Positions 44,978-54,546 are shown, numbered from the stretch's first letter. The stretch is DNA of 64,000 nucleotides from CAZEAP01 sp964510315 (GCA_964510315.1 CAZEAP010000008.1:52714-116713); one strand, 5' to 3'. Notes: generated by a model from the letters alone, not told the origin. Made by a program: numbers and translations.

Positions 44978-45961
44978 TCAGTCCGCATTGTCCCTCTCGG
45001 GTTCAGCACTCGGGGGCGAATCAAGTGGGCTGGAATCCCAGTCTTTCAAGAGCACATAACTGAACAGCAGCCCCAGCGAGAAAGTCACCACCACCGAGGC
45101 GCCCCGCTGCACCAGAGCCGCCAGCATGGCCGTCTGGGGCGGAAGGCCCATCAGGTGCGCGGCGTAGGAGACCACGCCCTCCCGGATGCCCAGGGCGGCC
45201 GGCGTCAACGGGAGCAGAATCGCAAAGGTCCCCATGCACTGAACCGCCACCGCCTGCACCGGCGTCACCACCAGCCCGAGCGCACGACAGCTCACGTAAA
45301 AGCCGGTCGCCGCCAGGGCGACGTTCAGGACCCGGCAGCAGGCCACCTTCACCAGTGCTTCTTTCTCCTTCAGGTACAGGGTAATGCCCTCGGCCGCCCT
45401 CACCAGGACCTTGCGCAAAGCCGCAATGGGAACGTATTCGACCACTTTCGTCGACAGCGCGAGCAGGCAGGCGCCACCGACCGACACAGAAAAGAGCACC
45501 ACGAAGACCCCCAGGAGCTTCCAGCGCCCGGGGGCGCCGGCGAGGGCCATCGCCCCGGCGGCGCCGGTGCCGATCAGGCCGGCCACCAAAAGTGCCAGCA
45601 CGTTGGAGCCCGCAAAGACGGCGCTGAAATGGGCGTAGGACAGCCGATGCACGCGTTTCAGGTAGAGGGCCCGGGCCACAATCCCGGGCCGGCCGGGCGC
45701 CAGGTAGTTGTACATTGCGTTGCAGGCGGCCAGGCCGAACCATTCGTTTGCCTGCAGGTCGGTTCCAAAGACTGCGCATAGAAGTTTCAGTTGAACGCCG
45801 AGGCAGGTAAGACCCGCAACCGAGATGCCGATCAGGACCAGCAGGGCCCCAGCAGGCATTTTCCGCAACGACCCCAGCAGCTCTGGATGCCCCGCCGCGT
45901 AGGCCACTCCCGCCCCAACCAGCACCGTCAGCAAGGCCCATTTGGCAATTCTCTTAAGCAA
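44978..45961 (-). CDS. UPF0104/lysylphosphatidylglycerol-synthase-type membrane protein
   Basis: 327 residues, TTG start with GAGGAAAG nine bases upstream. It has about eight hydrophobic segments and family signatures NAMYNYLAPGRPGIVARALYLKR and LLPLTPAALGIREGVVSYAAHLMG (the Gly-x-R-E motif). Relatives (YbhN, AglD, MprF N-terminal domain) are flippase- or transferase-like and accompany polyprenyl-linked sugar pathways. It precedes the GT2 gene by 182 bases on the same strand, fitting a lipid-linked-sugar pair. Confidence -1.
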   Translation of the reverse strand: MLKRIAKWALLTVLVGAGVAYAAGHPELLGSLRKMPAGALLVLIGISVAGLTCLGVQLKLLCAVFGTDLQANEWFGLAACNAMYNYLAPGRPGIVARALYLKRVHRLSYAHFSAVFAGSNVLALLVAGLIGTGAAGAMALAGAPGRWKLLGVFVVLFSVSVGGACLLALSTKVVEYVPIAALRKVLVRAAEGITLYLKEKEALVKVACCRVLNVALAATGFYVSCRALGLVVTPVQAVAVQCMGTFAILLPLTPAALGIREGVVSYAAHLMGLPPQTAMLAALVQRGASVVVTFSLGLLFSYVLLKDWDSSPLDSPPSAEPERDNAD

Positions 45962-46204
45962 GTGCCCGAGCTTTCCTCAGCAGCGGAGGGCCGTCCCTGG
46001 TGCCCCGGCTGACCGGACGGCCGGCGGGACAGATTTCCCGGGCCGGCACCCGCAAGCTTCCTGACCCCAGAGAACACCATCTTAAGGTACCTTTCCGCGG
46101 CGCAAGCAGGCTGCATGCCCGAGGAAAAGAACCTTCCTTATGTACTGCAATAGGTTTCAGTGGGCAAACGAAACTGGGCACAAAGCATGGTAGCGGGAGC
46201 CCCC

Positions 46205-46410
46205 CGCGCACTGCAAGTGCCGCTCTGACCGTGGAGGTTCCATCGCCGGGCTGCGGTTGCCGGAGCACCCCCGGCTCGATAAGCTGGGGGCAAAGACCGC
46301 ACCAAGGGGAGGCGTGGACCGCTCAACCGGAGGACGGCGGAAGGCCGCCCGACTTCGCTCGGCAGATGTCTGATCCTGACCGATGTCTGCCCGGCGCGCG
46401 GCGGGTCGAA
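46205..46410 (+). ncRNA. Candidate structured RNA leader upstream of cobO
   Basis: Strong complementarity without a long ORF. GCACT-GCA-AGTGC at 46209-46221. A nested pair: TGCGGT (46253-46258) with ACCGCA (46297-46302), enclosing CCCCCGGCT/AGCTGGGGG (46269-46277, 46283-46291; 9 bp with one G-U). Then GGCGG-AAGG-CCGCC (46336-46349), and GGCAGA/TCTGCC flanking a GATGTCTG direct repeat (about 46371-46401). The core sequence of a cobalamin riboswitch is absent. Strand and function are inferred from the position 50 bases before cobO. Confidence -1.
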
Positions 46411-46459
46411 CCGGCCAAACAGAGATCAAAGCGCCTCAATCAGTCCGGAGGGGTTCAGG

Positions 46460-46996
46460 ATGGACCGGGAAGGAAAAAGGGGACGGGTGCTGATCTTCAC
46501 CGGCAGCGGCAAGGGCAAGACCAGCGCCGCCCTGGGCACGGCTCTGCGCGCCGTGGGACAGGGCATGCGGGTGCTGGTCGTGCAGTTCGTAAAGGCCAGA
46601 CGATGCGGAGAGCACGACGCCGCCGAACTGGTGGGTCCGAAGCTGCAGTTGCGCCTGGGGGGGACCGGATTTGTGCCCGAAGGGGACGAGTCGGCACGTC
46701 TGCGCGCTGCCGAAGCGGCCCGCAAAGCGCTGGCCGATGCGGCCGAGGAACTTTCGGCGGGGGATTACGGATTGGTCGTCCTGGACGAAGCGCTCTACGC
46801 CGTCAAGAGGGGCATGCTGGAGCCGGAGGCCGTCGCGGAGGCCGTTCGGGGGCGGGCGCCGGGCGTCCACGTCATACTGACCGGCGACGGCCCCCACGAG
46901 CCGTTCGCTGAGGTGGCCGACACCATCACGCGCATGGAGAACGTCAAGCACCCCTTCGAGCGCGGGGGCGGCGCCACGCCGGGGATCGAGTTTTGA
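46460..46996 (+). CDS. cobO: Corrinoid adenosyltransferase (CobO/BtuR type)
   Basis: 178 residues. Starts with RVLIFTGSGKGKTSAALGTALRAVG; the Walker A-like GSGKGKTS is the family's ATP site, followed by VQFVKA, LRLGGTGFV and YGLVVLDEALYAVKRGML. It transfers the adenosyl group from ATP to cob(I)alamin or cobyrinate a,c-diamide. The SD AGGGG is close to the ATG. A possible structured leader lies upstream; the gene is not next to other cobalamin genes here, so it may serve salvage or B12-dependent metabolism. Confidence -1.
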   Translation: MDREGKRGRVLIFTGSGKGKTSAALGTALRAVGQGMRVLVVQFVKARRCGEHDAAELVGPKLQLRLGGTGFVPEGDESARLRAAEAARKALADAAEELSAGDYGLVVLDEALYAVKRGMLEPEAVAEAVRGRAPGVHVILTGDGPHEPFAEVADTITRMENVKHPFERGGGATPGIEF

Positions 46997-47054
46997 GGAC
47001 CTCCGCGCGCGGCCGATGGGGTCCTTCGGCTGGCGTTGGCGTTGAGCCGTTCTG

Positions 47055-47060
47055 TATAAT
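47055..47060 (+). promoter_or_regulatory. -10 box for the phosphatase-kinase pair
   Basis: TATAAT preceded by TCTG, 59 bases from the ATG. The -35 is weak (GGCGTT at 17 bp, TTGGCG at 13 bp). Confidence -1.
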
Positions 47061-47118
47061 GCACGCGGTGGTTTGAGGGCTGCGCTGCGTCTTCTCTCTG
47101 GTTTTTCGAGCTGCGAAA

Positions 47119-48702
47119 ATGTCGAAGATGTTCTGGGAAAGGGGTCGTTTTCGACGTCGCCAGCCCGAAGAGCTGGACCCGGAGGAATACCGCGCCGTGC
47201 TGGAGCGGCTCCAGGACGGCAGCGGCGTGGAGATGGAGTTGGGTCGGGAGGAACGGAAGGCCGAATCGGACCGCATCGCCTGCCCGGTCCGGCTGGGGGG
47301 CAGCCGGACCGGCTGGGTGGTGCTGGGCAAGGGAGCCGGCCCCGAGACCCGTCAGGCCACAGAGACCGCCGCCGAGATCATAAGCCGGCTCCACACCGCC
47401 GAGCAGGACATCGCCAGCCTCTCCCGGGAGGTGGCCGATCGCTACGAGGAGCTGAATTTCCTCTACGAGATGGGCGACCGGGTGTGGGCGCTGCTGGACG
47501 AGGAGGAGATCTGCGACTTCGTCGCCGACGAGGCCGCGTGGCTGCTGGAGTGCGAGCGTGCATCGGTGATGGTCGTCGATCCGGAGAGCGGAGAGCTGAA
47601 AATCCGCGCCGCGGTGGGTCTGCCGGAGGAGATATCCGACGAGGTCACCGTCCGGCCCGGCGAGCGCATCAGCGGCAAAGTCTTCGAGACCGGCCACGCT
47701 ATCGTGGTCAACGAAGGCGACCCGATGCCCGCCGAATCCCTTAACGTTGAGGAGCTACGGGAGTCCAACTCTTTCCTCAGCGTTCCCCTCAAGATCACCT
47801 CTGACGCCAACAGGGAAGAGCAGATCCTGGGGGTCATCAACCTCACCCGTAAACGCCGCGGCGGAATGTTTACCTATAGTGACCGCAAGCTGGTCAGCGC
47901 CGTGGCCGCAACCGCCGCCACACAGATACACAACTGCCGCCTGATCAGCGCCGAGCGGGAGCGCCAGCGACTGGAGCAGGAACTCGAACTGGCCGCACGC
48001 ATCCAGTTGAGCCTGCTCCCGGAGAAACCCCTCAGTGCCGGGGCGCTCCGGGCCGGAGGCTACTGCCGCCCCGCGCGCCACGTCGGCGGAGACTTGTTCG
48101 ACTACTGGGTGGAGAGCGGCCACGTGTGCCTGGTCGTGGCCGATGTCTCCGGGCATGACATCGGTGCCGCCCTGATGGCCGCGGCCCTCCGCAGCGTCGT
48201 GCGCAGCGAGGCCAGCCATCGGCGGTCCGTCGCCGGCCTGCTCAGCCGCGTCAACCGGGTGCTGTTCGACGACCTGGTGCGTTCCGAACTTTTTATCAGC
48301 ATTTTCTACGCGGAAATCGAACTCTCTTCGGGCACCATGACCTTCTGCCGCGCCGGCCACCCGAAGCCCCTGCTCTTCCAGGACGGCGAAAGCAAGTTCC
48401 TGGACACCGAGGGCATGCTGCTGGGCCTTCAGGAGGAAGGGGGGTATCAGGAGAAGACCGTCCAGCTCGACACCGGCGACGCGGTGGTCTTCTACACCGA
48501 CGGCCTGATGGAGACCATGGACGGCGACGAACGGCCCTTCGGCGTGACCGGTGTGGAGGAGGCGGCCGCAAAGAACCTGCCCGCCCCACCCCGAAAAGTT
48601 GCCGTGGGCATCGTGGACGCCGCCCGGGAGCACAGCGAGGGCGCGCCCCCGAATGACGACATGACGGCGCTGGTGGCTCGCTTCGGCGCCCGAACCGAGT
48701 GA
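47119..48702 (+). CDS. GAF-domain PP2C/SpoIIE-type Ser/Thr phosphatase
   Basis: 527 residues. An acidic/helical N-terminus leads to a coiled coil (about 85-115), a GAF domain (about 115-275: FLYEMGDRVWALLDEEEICDFV .. ILGVINLTRK) and a linker helix ERERQRLEQELELAARIQLSLLP typical of RsbU-like proteins. The phosphatase domain is about 300-520, with metal motifs RHVGGDLFDYW, LVVADVSGHDIGAALMAA, FCRAGHPKPLLF and DAVVFYTDGLMETMDG plus GAPPNDDMTALVAR. It should dephosphorylate an anti-anti-sigma-type partner in response to a GAF ligand. The histidine kinase starts 4 bases downstream. Confidence -1.
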   Translation: MSKMFWERGRFRRRQPEELDPEEYRAVLERLQDGSGVEMELGREERKAESDRIACPVRLGGSRTGWVVLGKGAGPETRQATETAAEIISRLHTAEQDIASLSREVADRYEELNFLYEMGDRVWALLDEEEICDFVADEAAWLLECERASVMVVDPESGELKIRAAVGLPEEISDEVTVRPGERISGKVFETGHAIVVNEGDPMPAESLNVEELRESNSFLSVPLKITSDANREEQILGVINLTRKRRGGMFTYSDRKLVSAVAATAATQIHNCRLISAERERQRLEQELELAARIQLSLLPEKPLSAGALRAGGYCRPARHVGGDLFDYWVESGHVCLVVADVSGHDIGAALMAAALRSVVRSEASHRRSVAGLLSRVNRVLFDDLVRSELFISIFYAEIELSSGTMTFCRAGHPKPLLFQDGESKFLDTEGMLLGLQEEGGYQEKTVQLDTGDAVVFYTDGLMETMDGDERPFGVTGVEEAAAKNLPAPPRKVAVGIVDAAREHSEGAPPNDDMTALVARFGARTE

Positions 48703-48706
48703 ACCA

Positions 48707-50263
48707 ATGAGTTCCACCTCGGAAAGCAAGCTGCGGAGCCGCTTCTTCTACGCCGGTATCCTCTTCGCCGTCAACGTCGGCATCCTCGGACTTATCTGGC
48801 GGTTCCGGGAGGCCAACTGGATACTGCTCGCCTTCAGCCTGTGGTGGATACTGCTGGTCAGCGCCTTCGCCTGGGAGATCGTCACCCGCGCCGAACGGCT
48901 CGACCGAACCGTCCGTTCCCGCACCGACGCCCTCCGGAGGACCAACCGCCATCTCAGCAGCCTGCTGGGTCGGTTGCGGGCCTTCCATCGCCTCAGCTAC
49001 CAGATGAACCAGAAACTGGACCGTGGAGAGATCGGCCGAGCATTCGTGGAGGAACTCTGCGACGGCCTCCCCGCTGTGGGGGCCGCCTGGCTGTGGCTCG
49101 GCCGGACCGATGGCGATCCCGATGTCCGCCCTCGGCCGTTTCGGTTGGCCGCACGGGCGGGACCCCGGATGGGAATGCCCGCCGAACTGCGCCGTCTGCG
49201 GGCGGACAGCCCGCTGGTGGCAGGCTGCTTTGGGGAACGGGCCGTCGCCATCTTCCAGGACCTGCCGGCCGCCGGCAGGAAGTGGGGATGGCACTGGGTC
49301 AGCGAAACGGGGATGCAGTCCTTCGCGGCGCTGCGCCTCCATCTGGGGGACAGGACCCTCGGAGTGCTGGGCGTCTTCAGCGAACAACGCCTCTCGCCCG
49401 AGTTCCTCCGCCAGTTGCACCTCAGCGTCAACCAGTTGACCGTCGCCCTGGAGAAGGCCCGCCTGTTGAAACAGGTCCGGCGCAGGGCGCGGGAGCTGGC
49501 CGACGCCAATAAGCAACTTCGGCAACTGGACGAGATGAAGGATTGGTTCGTCTCCGCTGTCTCCCACGAACTGCGAACTCCCCTGACCAACATCCGCTCC
49601 TTTGGGGAGATTCTGGAGAACTACGCGGACCTGGAGCCGGAGGAAAGAAAGGAGTTTGCCGGCATTATCCGCCGGGAAAGCGAGCGGCTCTCCGCCCTGA
49701 TCGGTAACGTGCTGGACGTGGCCAAGATCGCCAACGGCGAGATCGAGCTGGAGCCGCAGGCACTGGACCTGCCCGCACTCGTGGAGAGATGCTGCAGCCC
49801 GTTCGCCCGGGAGGCCGCCGAGCGAGGGATCGACCTGAGCTGCAGCGTCCGGGAGCGGCCGCCGGCGGTCTTCGCCGACGAAAACGCCGTCGCCCGCGTA
49901 CTGAACAACCTGCTGGGGAACGCCCTGAAGTTCACGCCGGACGGCGGACGGGTGGAAGTCACCGTCAAGCCGGTCGGCACCCCTCGGCAGGACCGCCGGA
50001 TGGTGGCCGTCCTCGTCAGCGACACCGGCGTCGGCATCCCCGCCGACCAGCAGGAGAAGGTCTTCCGCAGATTCACCCAGTTGGGCAAGCAGCTCACCGA
50101 CAAGCCCCCCGGCACCGGCATCGGGCTGGCCATTTGCCGGGAGATCGTGGAGAACTCAGGGGGCAGGATATGGGTCGAGAGCACCCCGGGGGAGGGCAGC
50201 ACGTTCGCGTTCAGTCTACCTGTTGCCGATTCCGACCGAGGGGCACGCAGGGAGTCCGCCTGA
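48707..50263 (+). CDS. Sensor histidine kinase with GAF-like region
   Basis: 518 residues. Two TM helices (about 14-31 and 39-58) with almost no periplasmic loop, then a coiled coil and a GAF-like sensor region (about 90-250). HisKA follows with SAVSHELRTPLTNIRSFGE (H287), then HATPase motifs NLLGNALKFTPDGG, DTGVGIP and GTGIGLAICREIVENSGG. It is probably a cytoplasmic-sensing kinase. No response regulator is adjacent. Coupling to the phosphatase gene (4-base gap) suggests a shared signalling pathway. Confidence -1.
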   Translation: MSSTSESKLRSRFFYAGILFAVNVGILGLIWRFREANWILLAFSLWWILLVSAFAWEIVTRAERLDRTVRSRTDALRRTNRHLSSLLGRLRAFHRLSYQMNQKLDRGEIGRAFVEELCDGLPAVGAAWLWLGRTDGDPDVRPRPFRLAARAGPRMGMPAELRRLRADSPLVAGCFGERAVAIFQDLPAAGRKWGWHWVSETGMQSFAALRLHLGDRTLGVLGVFSEQRLSPEFLRQLHLSVNQLTVALEKARLLKQVRRRARELADANKQLRQLDEMKDWFVSAVSHELRTPLTNIRSFGEILENYADLEPEERKEFAGIIRRESERLSALIGNVLDVAKIANGEIELEPQALDLPALVERCCSPFAREAAERGIDLSCSVRERPPAVFADENAVARVLNNLLGNALKFTPDGGRVEVTVKPVGTPRQDRRMVAVLVSDTGVGIPADQQEKVFRRFTQLGKQLTDKPPGTGIGLAICREIVENSGGRIWVESTPGEGSTFAFSLPVADSDRGARRESA

Positions 50264-50288
50264 GGAAGTTCGGGGACGGGGACCGTCC

Positions 50289-53200
50289 TCAGCCGGCCCT
50301 GGCGCGTGGCGGCGGTTCCGAGAGATCGCCTTCTTCGACGTCTTCGAGACGGACGGACAGCTTCCGGGTAACCCCGTCGGTCATCGTCACCCCGTAGAGG
50401 ACCTGCGCCACGCTCATGGTGAGCTTGTTGTGGGTGATGATGATGAACTGGGTCTGGCGGGCGAACTCCTGAACCAGGCTGAGGAAGCGCTCCACGTTGC
50501 TGTCGTCCAGGGGGGCGTCCACCTCGTCCAGCAGGCAGAAGGGGCTGGGCTTGGACTGAAAGATGGCGAACAGCAGGGCCACGGTGGTGAGGGCCTTCTC
50601 CCCGCCGCTGAGCAGTGAGATGGAGCAGGTCTCCTTGCCGGGCGGGCGGGCCTTCACCTCTATGCCGGCCTCCAGGATGTCGGCGTCCTCCGGCACGAGC
50701 CGCAGCTCCGCCGTTCCCCCGCCGAACAGCTTTCGGAAGAGCGCCTGGAAGTTGTCGGAGACCTCTTCGAAGGTTTCGCTGAACCTCCGGCGGCTCTTCT
50801 TGTTCAGCTCCCGGACGATCTGGCGTTCGTGGCGGCGGGCTTTCTCCAGGTCTTCCTTCTGGTCGGTCAGGAACTGCAGCCGGGTCTCCAGCTCTTCCTG
50901 CTGGCGGATGGCGGCCACGTTGACGTTCCCGATGCGGTCCACCTTCTTTTTCAGCCGCGCGATCTCGCCCTTCACGTCCTGCCAATCGGCGTCGGCGTCG
51001 TCGGCCAGCTCCAGCACCCCGCCCCGCAGCTCCCGGGCCTCCTCCAGGCCGATGGTCTCCTGCTCGTCCTTCTCCTCCTCTTCCGGCTCCTCCCGGTACC
51101 AGGCGGCGACCTGCTCGGTGGGTGCCTCTTCGGGAGCGAACTCCCGTATCTGTCGGGTCAGGAAGGGCGACTCCTGCTCCCACGTCTCCGGATTTCGCTC
51201 CAGCACCTCCAGGGCGACCCCGTAGTCCTCCGCCGTGCGTTCCAGCAGGTCCTGCAGTTTCACCTCGGTTTCGTTTTCTGCCAGGCGGAGTTCCTGGAGT
51301 TGCTGTTCGGCCTCTTCCCGTTTTTCCGCCAGGGCGGCCTCCCGTTCTGCGAACCGTGCGATTTCGGCCCGCAGTTCCTCCAGCGCGCCGCTCTTGCTCT
51401 CGATCGTCGCCCGGAGTTTTTTCTCCTCGCTTCGGAGTGACTCCTGTTCTTGCCGAGCTTTTCCGGCCGCTTCTTCGGCTTCTTCGCGGCGGCGGAGGAT
51501 AGCTTGTTTTTGGGACTCGATGCCTTCCAGTTCCCGGCGCTTCTCGTCCCTTTCGCCGTTCAGCCGCTTAAGGAGCTGCTGCAGGCTCTCCCGGCGTTCG
51601 CCGGCGCGGGCCAGTTCGGTCTCCAGAGAGGCCGTTCGGTCGGAGATTTCCCGTCGCCGCTCCTCCAGGTCCTCAAGTTGCTGCTGCCGCTTCTGGACGC
51701 CGCGCTGTGCGCTTTCCCTCCGCTCCCGCGCGGCGTCGGCCTCACGGCGAAGCTCCTCCCGCCGGAGTTCCACCTGCCGGATGTCCGCTTCGGCCGTTTC
51801 GCACTCAGTTCCGGCCACCTGCAGGTCGTCGCGGAGCTGTCCAATGCGGCGCTCCACGGACTCCACGTGGCTGCGCAGTTCCGAGGCGCTCCGGTCCAGA
51901 ACCGCCGTGCGCCCGGCAAGCTCCCCTCTCTGGTCCTCCAGTTCCTCCAGGCGCCGCCTCCGGCGCTGCTTCTCCTCCTCCAGCCGTTCCAGGGCCTGCC
52001 TGCGGTCCTCGATCTCGGATTCAAGCTCGGCCAGTTCGCTGCGTCGACTGATCAGACTGGGGGCCTGGGGAGAACCGCCCGACCACAGGCCGTCCGACCC
52101 GAAGCACTCTCCCTCCGGGGTCACCAGGGACGCCCCGGCGGGCAGGCCGCTTTCCAGCAACCGGCAGGCGGCCTCCGCGTCCTCCACCAGCAGCGCGTTG
52201 CCCAGAAGCAGGTCCATGGCATCCGCCACAGGGGGCGCGCACCCGACCAGGTCGCTCAGCCGTCCCCGGGGTAGCCTCGACTCGGGGACCTGTATCTCGG
52301 GGCAGGGGGCGAGACGGTCGAGCACGAGCATGTCTGCGCGACCCCCGCCCTGGTTCCGCAGCCACGCCAGGGCTCTGCGGGCCTCCGCGGCGGTCTGGAA
52401 CACCGCCGCCCGGGCGCGGTCGCCGAGGACGGCCTCAACGGCCGGCGCCAGCTCCAGCGGCACCTCCACCAGGTCGGCCACCAGGCCCAGAAGCCCTTCC
52501 GGCCGGCGGTCGAGCAGTGCCTTTACGCCGGGCCGGACATCTTCGGCCCGGGCCTCCAGGTCGCGCAGAACGTCCCGACGCCCCACTTTGACGCTGAGTT
52601 CGGCCTGGAGCCGCTCTTCGCGCTCGACCGTCTCCTCCAGCCGCTTGCGGGCTTCGGCCGCATCGTGGCGCAGCTCGGAATCTTCCTCGGCGAGGGCGGC
52701 CGCGGCCGTCTGGACGATCTCCATCTTCCGGCGGGTCTGGGAGCATTCGGTCTCGGCCCGGCCGAGTTCGGCCTGCAGCTTTTCGCGCTGGTTCTCCAGC
52801 CTCTCCGTGCGCCCCTGGAGGGTACGCTTCTCGGCGGCAAGCACTTCGAGCTGGTTCTTGAGCTGCGTTTCGCGCTCGAACAGGTCGAAGATGTCGTTCT
52901 TCCGGTTTTCCAGCTCCTCTCGGCCTGTGCGGAGGCGCGAGCGAAGCTCCTCGGCCTCTTCTCGCGTGGCGGTCCGTTCATCGGAGAGGCGCTCCAGGTC
53001 GGCGGCGATCTTCTGCTCCCGGGCGCGGACTTCCCGGAGTTCGGCTTCCACCTCTTCGGCGCTCTCCTCCAGCTCCTGCCGGCGTCCGGACACCTGCTGG
53101 AGCTGCTCCTCCAGCTCCTCGCGCCGGCGCTCGCTGAGGCGGGCCTCACGCTGCAGGCTTTCCAGACGGGTTTCCACCCGTGTCAGGCGGTGGCGGCAGC

Positions 53201-54053
53201 GGTTGGCTTCCTGCCGGGCGGCCTCCAGCCGCTCGCGCCCATCCCGCAGTTTTCGGCGGGCCGTCCGCGCGTCCCGCTCGAGCTGTGATTTGCGCTCGCG
53301 GGCGGCGTCCCGCCGGTCCTGGACATCCTGCCTCTTTTTCTGCAGGCGCCTGTGATGGTGAAGGCTGTAAGCCAGCCGCAGTTTCTGCAGCTCGCGGGTC
53401 TGGCGCTTGAACGTGCGGGCTCGCCCGGCCTGGTACTTGACGCTGCGGAGCTGGTGCTGAACCTCCTCGATGATGTCACCGACGCGTTCCAGGTTGCTGT
53501 TGACCCGCTCCAGCTTCCGCTCCGCCTCCCGTTTCTGTTCCAGGAAGCGATTTATGCCGGCGGCCTCCTCGAAGACGGTGCGCCTCTCGGTGGCGCTGGC
53601 GCGCAGGAGCTGGTCTATCTGGCCCTGCTCGATGAAGCTGTAGGCGGAGGCGCCGACGCCGGTGTCCAGCAGGAGATTGCGGATGTCTTTCAGGCGGCAC
53701 TGCTGGCCGTTGAGGAAATAGTCGCTCCGCCCGGTTCGGTCCACGCGCCGCCGGATGCAGACCTCTTCGTAGTCGGTGCGCAGCCAGCCGCCGGAGTTGT
53801 CGATGGTGAGTTTGACGTCCGCGAAGTTGAGGGGTTTGCGCCCCTTGCTGCCGTCGAAGATGACGCTGGCCATCTCGCTGCCGCGCAGTTTCTGGGCGCT
53901 TCGCTCCCCCAGCACCCATTTGATGGCGTCGGCCACGTTGCTCTTGCCCGCACCGTTGGGGCCGACCAGCGCCGAGACGCGGTCCTCGAACTCGAAAAGC
54001 GTTCTCTCGGCGAAGGATTTGAAACCGTAGAGTTCCAGCTTCTTCAGCTTCAA
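50289..54053 (-). CDS. smc: Chromosome segregation ATPase SMC
   Basis: 1,254 residues from TTG 54053 (GGGAAGG six bases upstream), giving the classical opening KLKKLELYGFKSFAERT. Walker A GPNGAGKSN (31-39), long coiled coils rich in Glu/Arg/Gln on both sides of a hinge (about 500-670, containing LVADLVEVPLELAPAVEAVLGDRARAAVF), signature LLSGGEKALTTVALLFAIF and Walker B FCLLDEVDAPLDD. Length fits bacterial SMC (1,150-1,250). It organises the nucleoid with ScpA/ScpB, not seen here. Its tail meets the histidine kinase tail 25 bases away. Confidence -1.
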   Translation of the reverse strand: MKLKKLELYGFKSFAERTLFEFEDRVSALVGPNGAGKSNVADAIKWVLGERSAQKLRGSEMASVIFDGSKGRKPLNFADVKLTIDNSGGWLRTDYEEVCIRRRVDRTGRSDYFLNGQQCRLKDIRNLLLDTGVGASAYSFIEQGQIDQLLRASATERRTVFEEAAGINRFLEQKREAERKLERVNSNLERVGDIIEEVQHQLRSVKYQAGRARTFKRQTRELQKLRLAYSLHHHRRLQKKRQDVQDRRDAARERKSQLERDARTARRKLRDGRERLEAARQEANRCRHRLTRVETRLESLQREARLSERRREELEEQLQQVSGRRQELEESAEEVEAELREVRAREQKIAADLERLSDERTATREEAEELRSRLRTGREELENRKNDIFDLFERETQLKNQLEVLAAEKRTLQGRTERLENQREKLQAELGRAETECSQTRRKMEIVQTAAAALAEEDSELRHDAAEARKRLEETVEREERLQAELSVKVGRRDVLRDLEARAEDVRPGVKALLDRRPEGLLGLVADLVEVPLELAPAVEAVLGDRARAAVFQTAAEARRALAWLRNQGGGRADMLVLDRLAPCPEIQVPESRLPRGRLSDLVGCAPPVADAMDLLLGNALLVEDAEAACRLLESGLPAGASLVTPEGECFGSDGLWSGGSPQAPSLISRRSELAELESEIEDRRQALERLEEEKQRRRRRLEELEDQRGELAGRTAVLDRSASELRSHVESVERRIGQLRDDLQVAGTECETAEADIRQVELRREELRREADAARERRESAQRGVQKRQQQLEDLEERRREISDRTASLETELARAGERRESLQQLLKRLNGERDEKRRELEGIESQKQAILRRREEAEEAAGKARQEQESLRSEEKKLRATIESKSGALEELRAEIARFAEREAALAEKREEAEQQLQELRLAENETEVKLQDLLERTAEDYGVALEVLERNPETWEQESPFLTRQIREFAPEEAPTEQVAAWYREEPEEEEKDEQETIGLEEARELRGGVLELADDADADWQDVKGEIARLKKKVDRIGNVNVAAIRQQEELETRLQFLTDQKEDLEKARRHERQIVRELNKKSRRRFSETFEEVSDNFQALFRKLFGGGTAELRLVPEDADILEAGIEVKARPPGKETCSISLLSGGEKALTTVALLFAIFQSKPSPFCLLDEVDAPLDDSNVERFLSLVQEFARQTQFIIITHNKLTMSVAQVLYGVTMTDGVTRKLSVRLEDVEEGDLSEPPPRARAG

Positions 54054-54364
54054 GGTCTGCCTTCCCGCCGTTTGCGCAAGAACTCCGGCGGGCCGACCGC
54101 ACGCCCGGCGCCGGCCGGCCCCGCCTCTGGCTATCCGGTTTCGCAGGCCGGAAAGGCAGATTGTAAGCAAAGCGCAGGGGCAAAATCACAGGACCGAGCG
54201 GGTCACCGCAGCGGGGCCGGGTCGGTGGGACGGGCGACCGTGGCCCGGCGGACCCATAACCCTTTGCATGGTATATAGTTGTGATTGGCCCTGACGCGCG
54301 CTTCCATCTCTTGCTGCCCCCGTGCTGCACCTCTCCCGCCCGCCGGAGCAAAAAAGGCCCGCGA

Positions 54365-54496
54365 GAATACAACCTCGCTCCGCCCGAGGAAACGCCGTTC
54401 AGAATACTCGTCATCTCCTTCGGGGAGTGGCGCGCGGAGGACCAGGTGCGGCACGAGGACGACTACGGGCGGGAAGGCGAGACGCTGACGATCTAA
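54365..54496 (+). other. Short ORF fragment of unknown origin
   Basis: After a possible GTG at 54281 the frame closes at 54496 with REYNLAPPEETPFRILVISF then GEWRAEDQVRHEDDYGREGETLTI. The C-terminal half looks protein-like but I recognise nothing. It may be a stump next to the IS remnants. The stretch from 54054 to 54364 otherwise shows no gene. Confidence -1.
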
Positions 54497-54546
54497 TGAG
54501 CCCGGTATTCCGAAAGCAGGGTCGGCAGTTTACGATCATTCGGGGT

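Noticed and set aside
46150..46200. tmRNA-like tag start GCAAACGAAAC
   Set aside because: The frame does not end in an ALA/LAA-type tag and no tRNA-like ends flank it.
46205..46450. Cobalamin (AdoCbl) riboswitch before cobO
   Set aside because: The conserved GCCACTG and AGGGAA/GGTG core elements are absent; only a vague B12-box-like TGATCCTGACC..CTGCC is present.
51235..53355. Plus-strand 706-codon Ser/Arg-rich frame opposite smc
   Set aside because: Low-complexity antisense of the Glu/Arg coiled coils; smc motifs are unambiguous.
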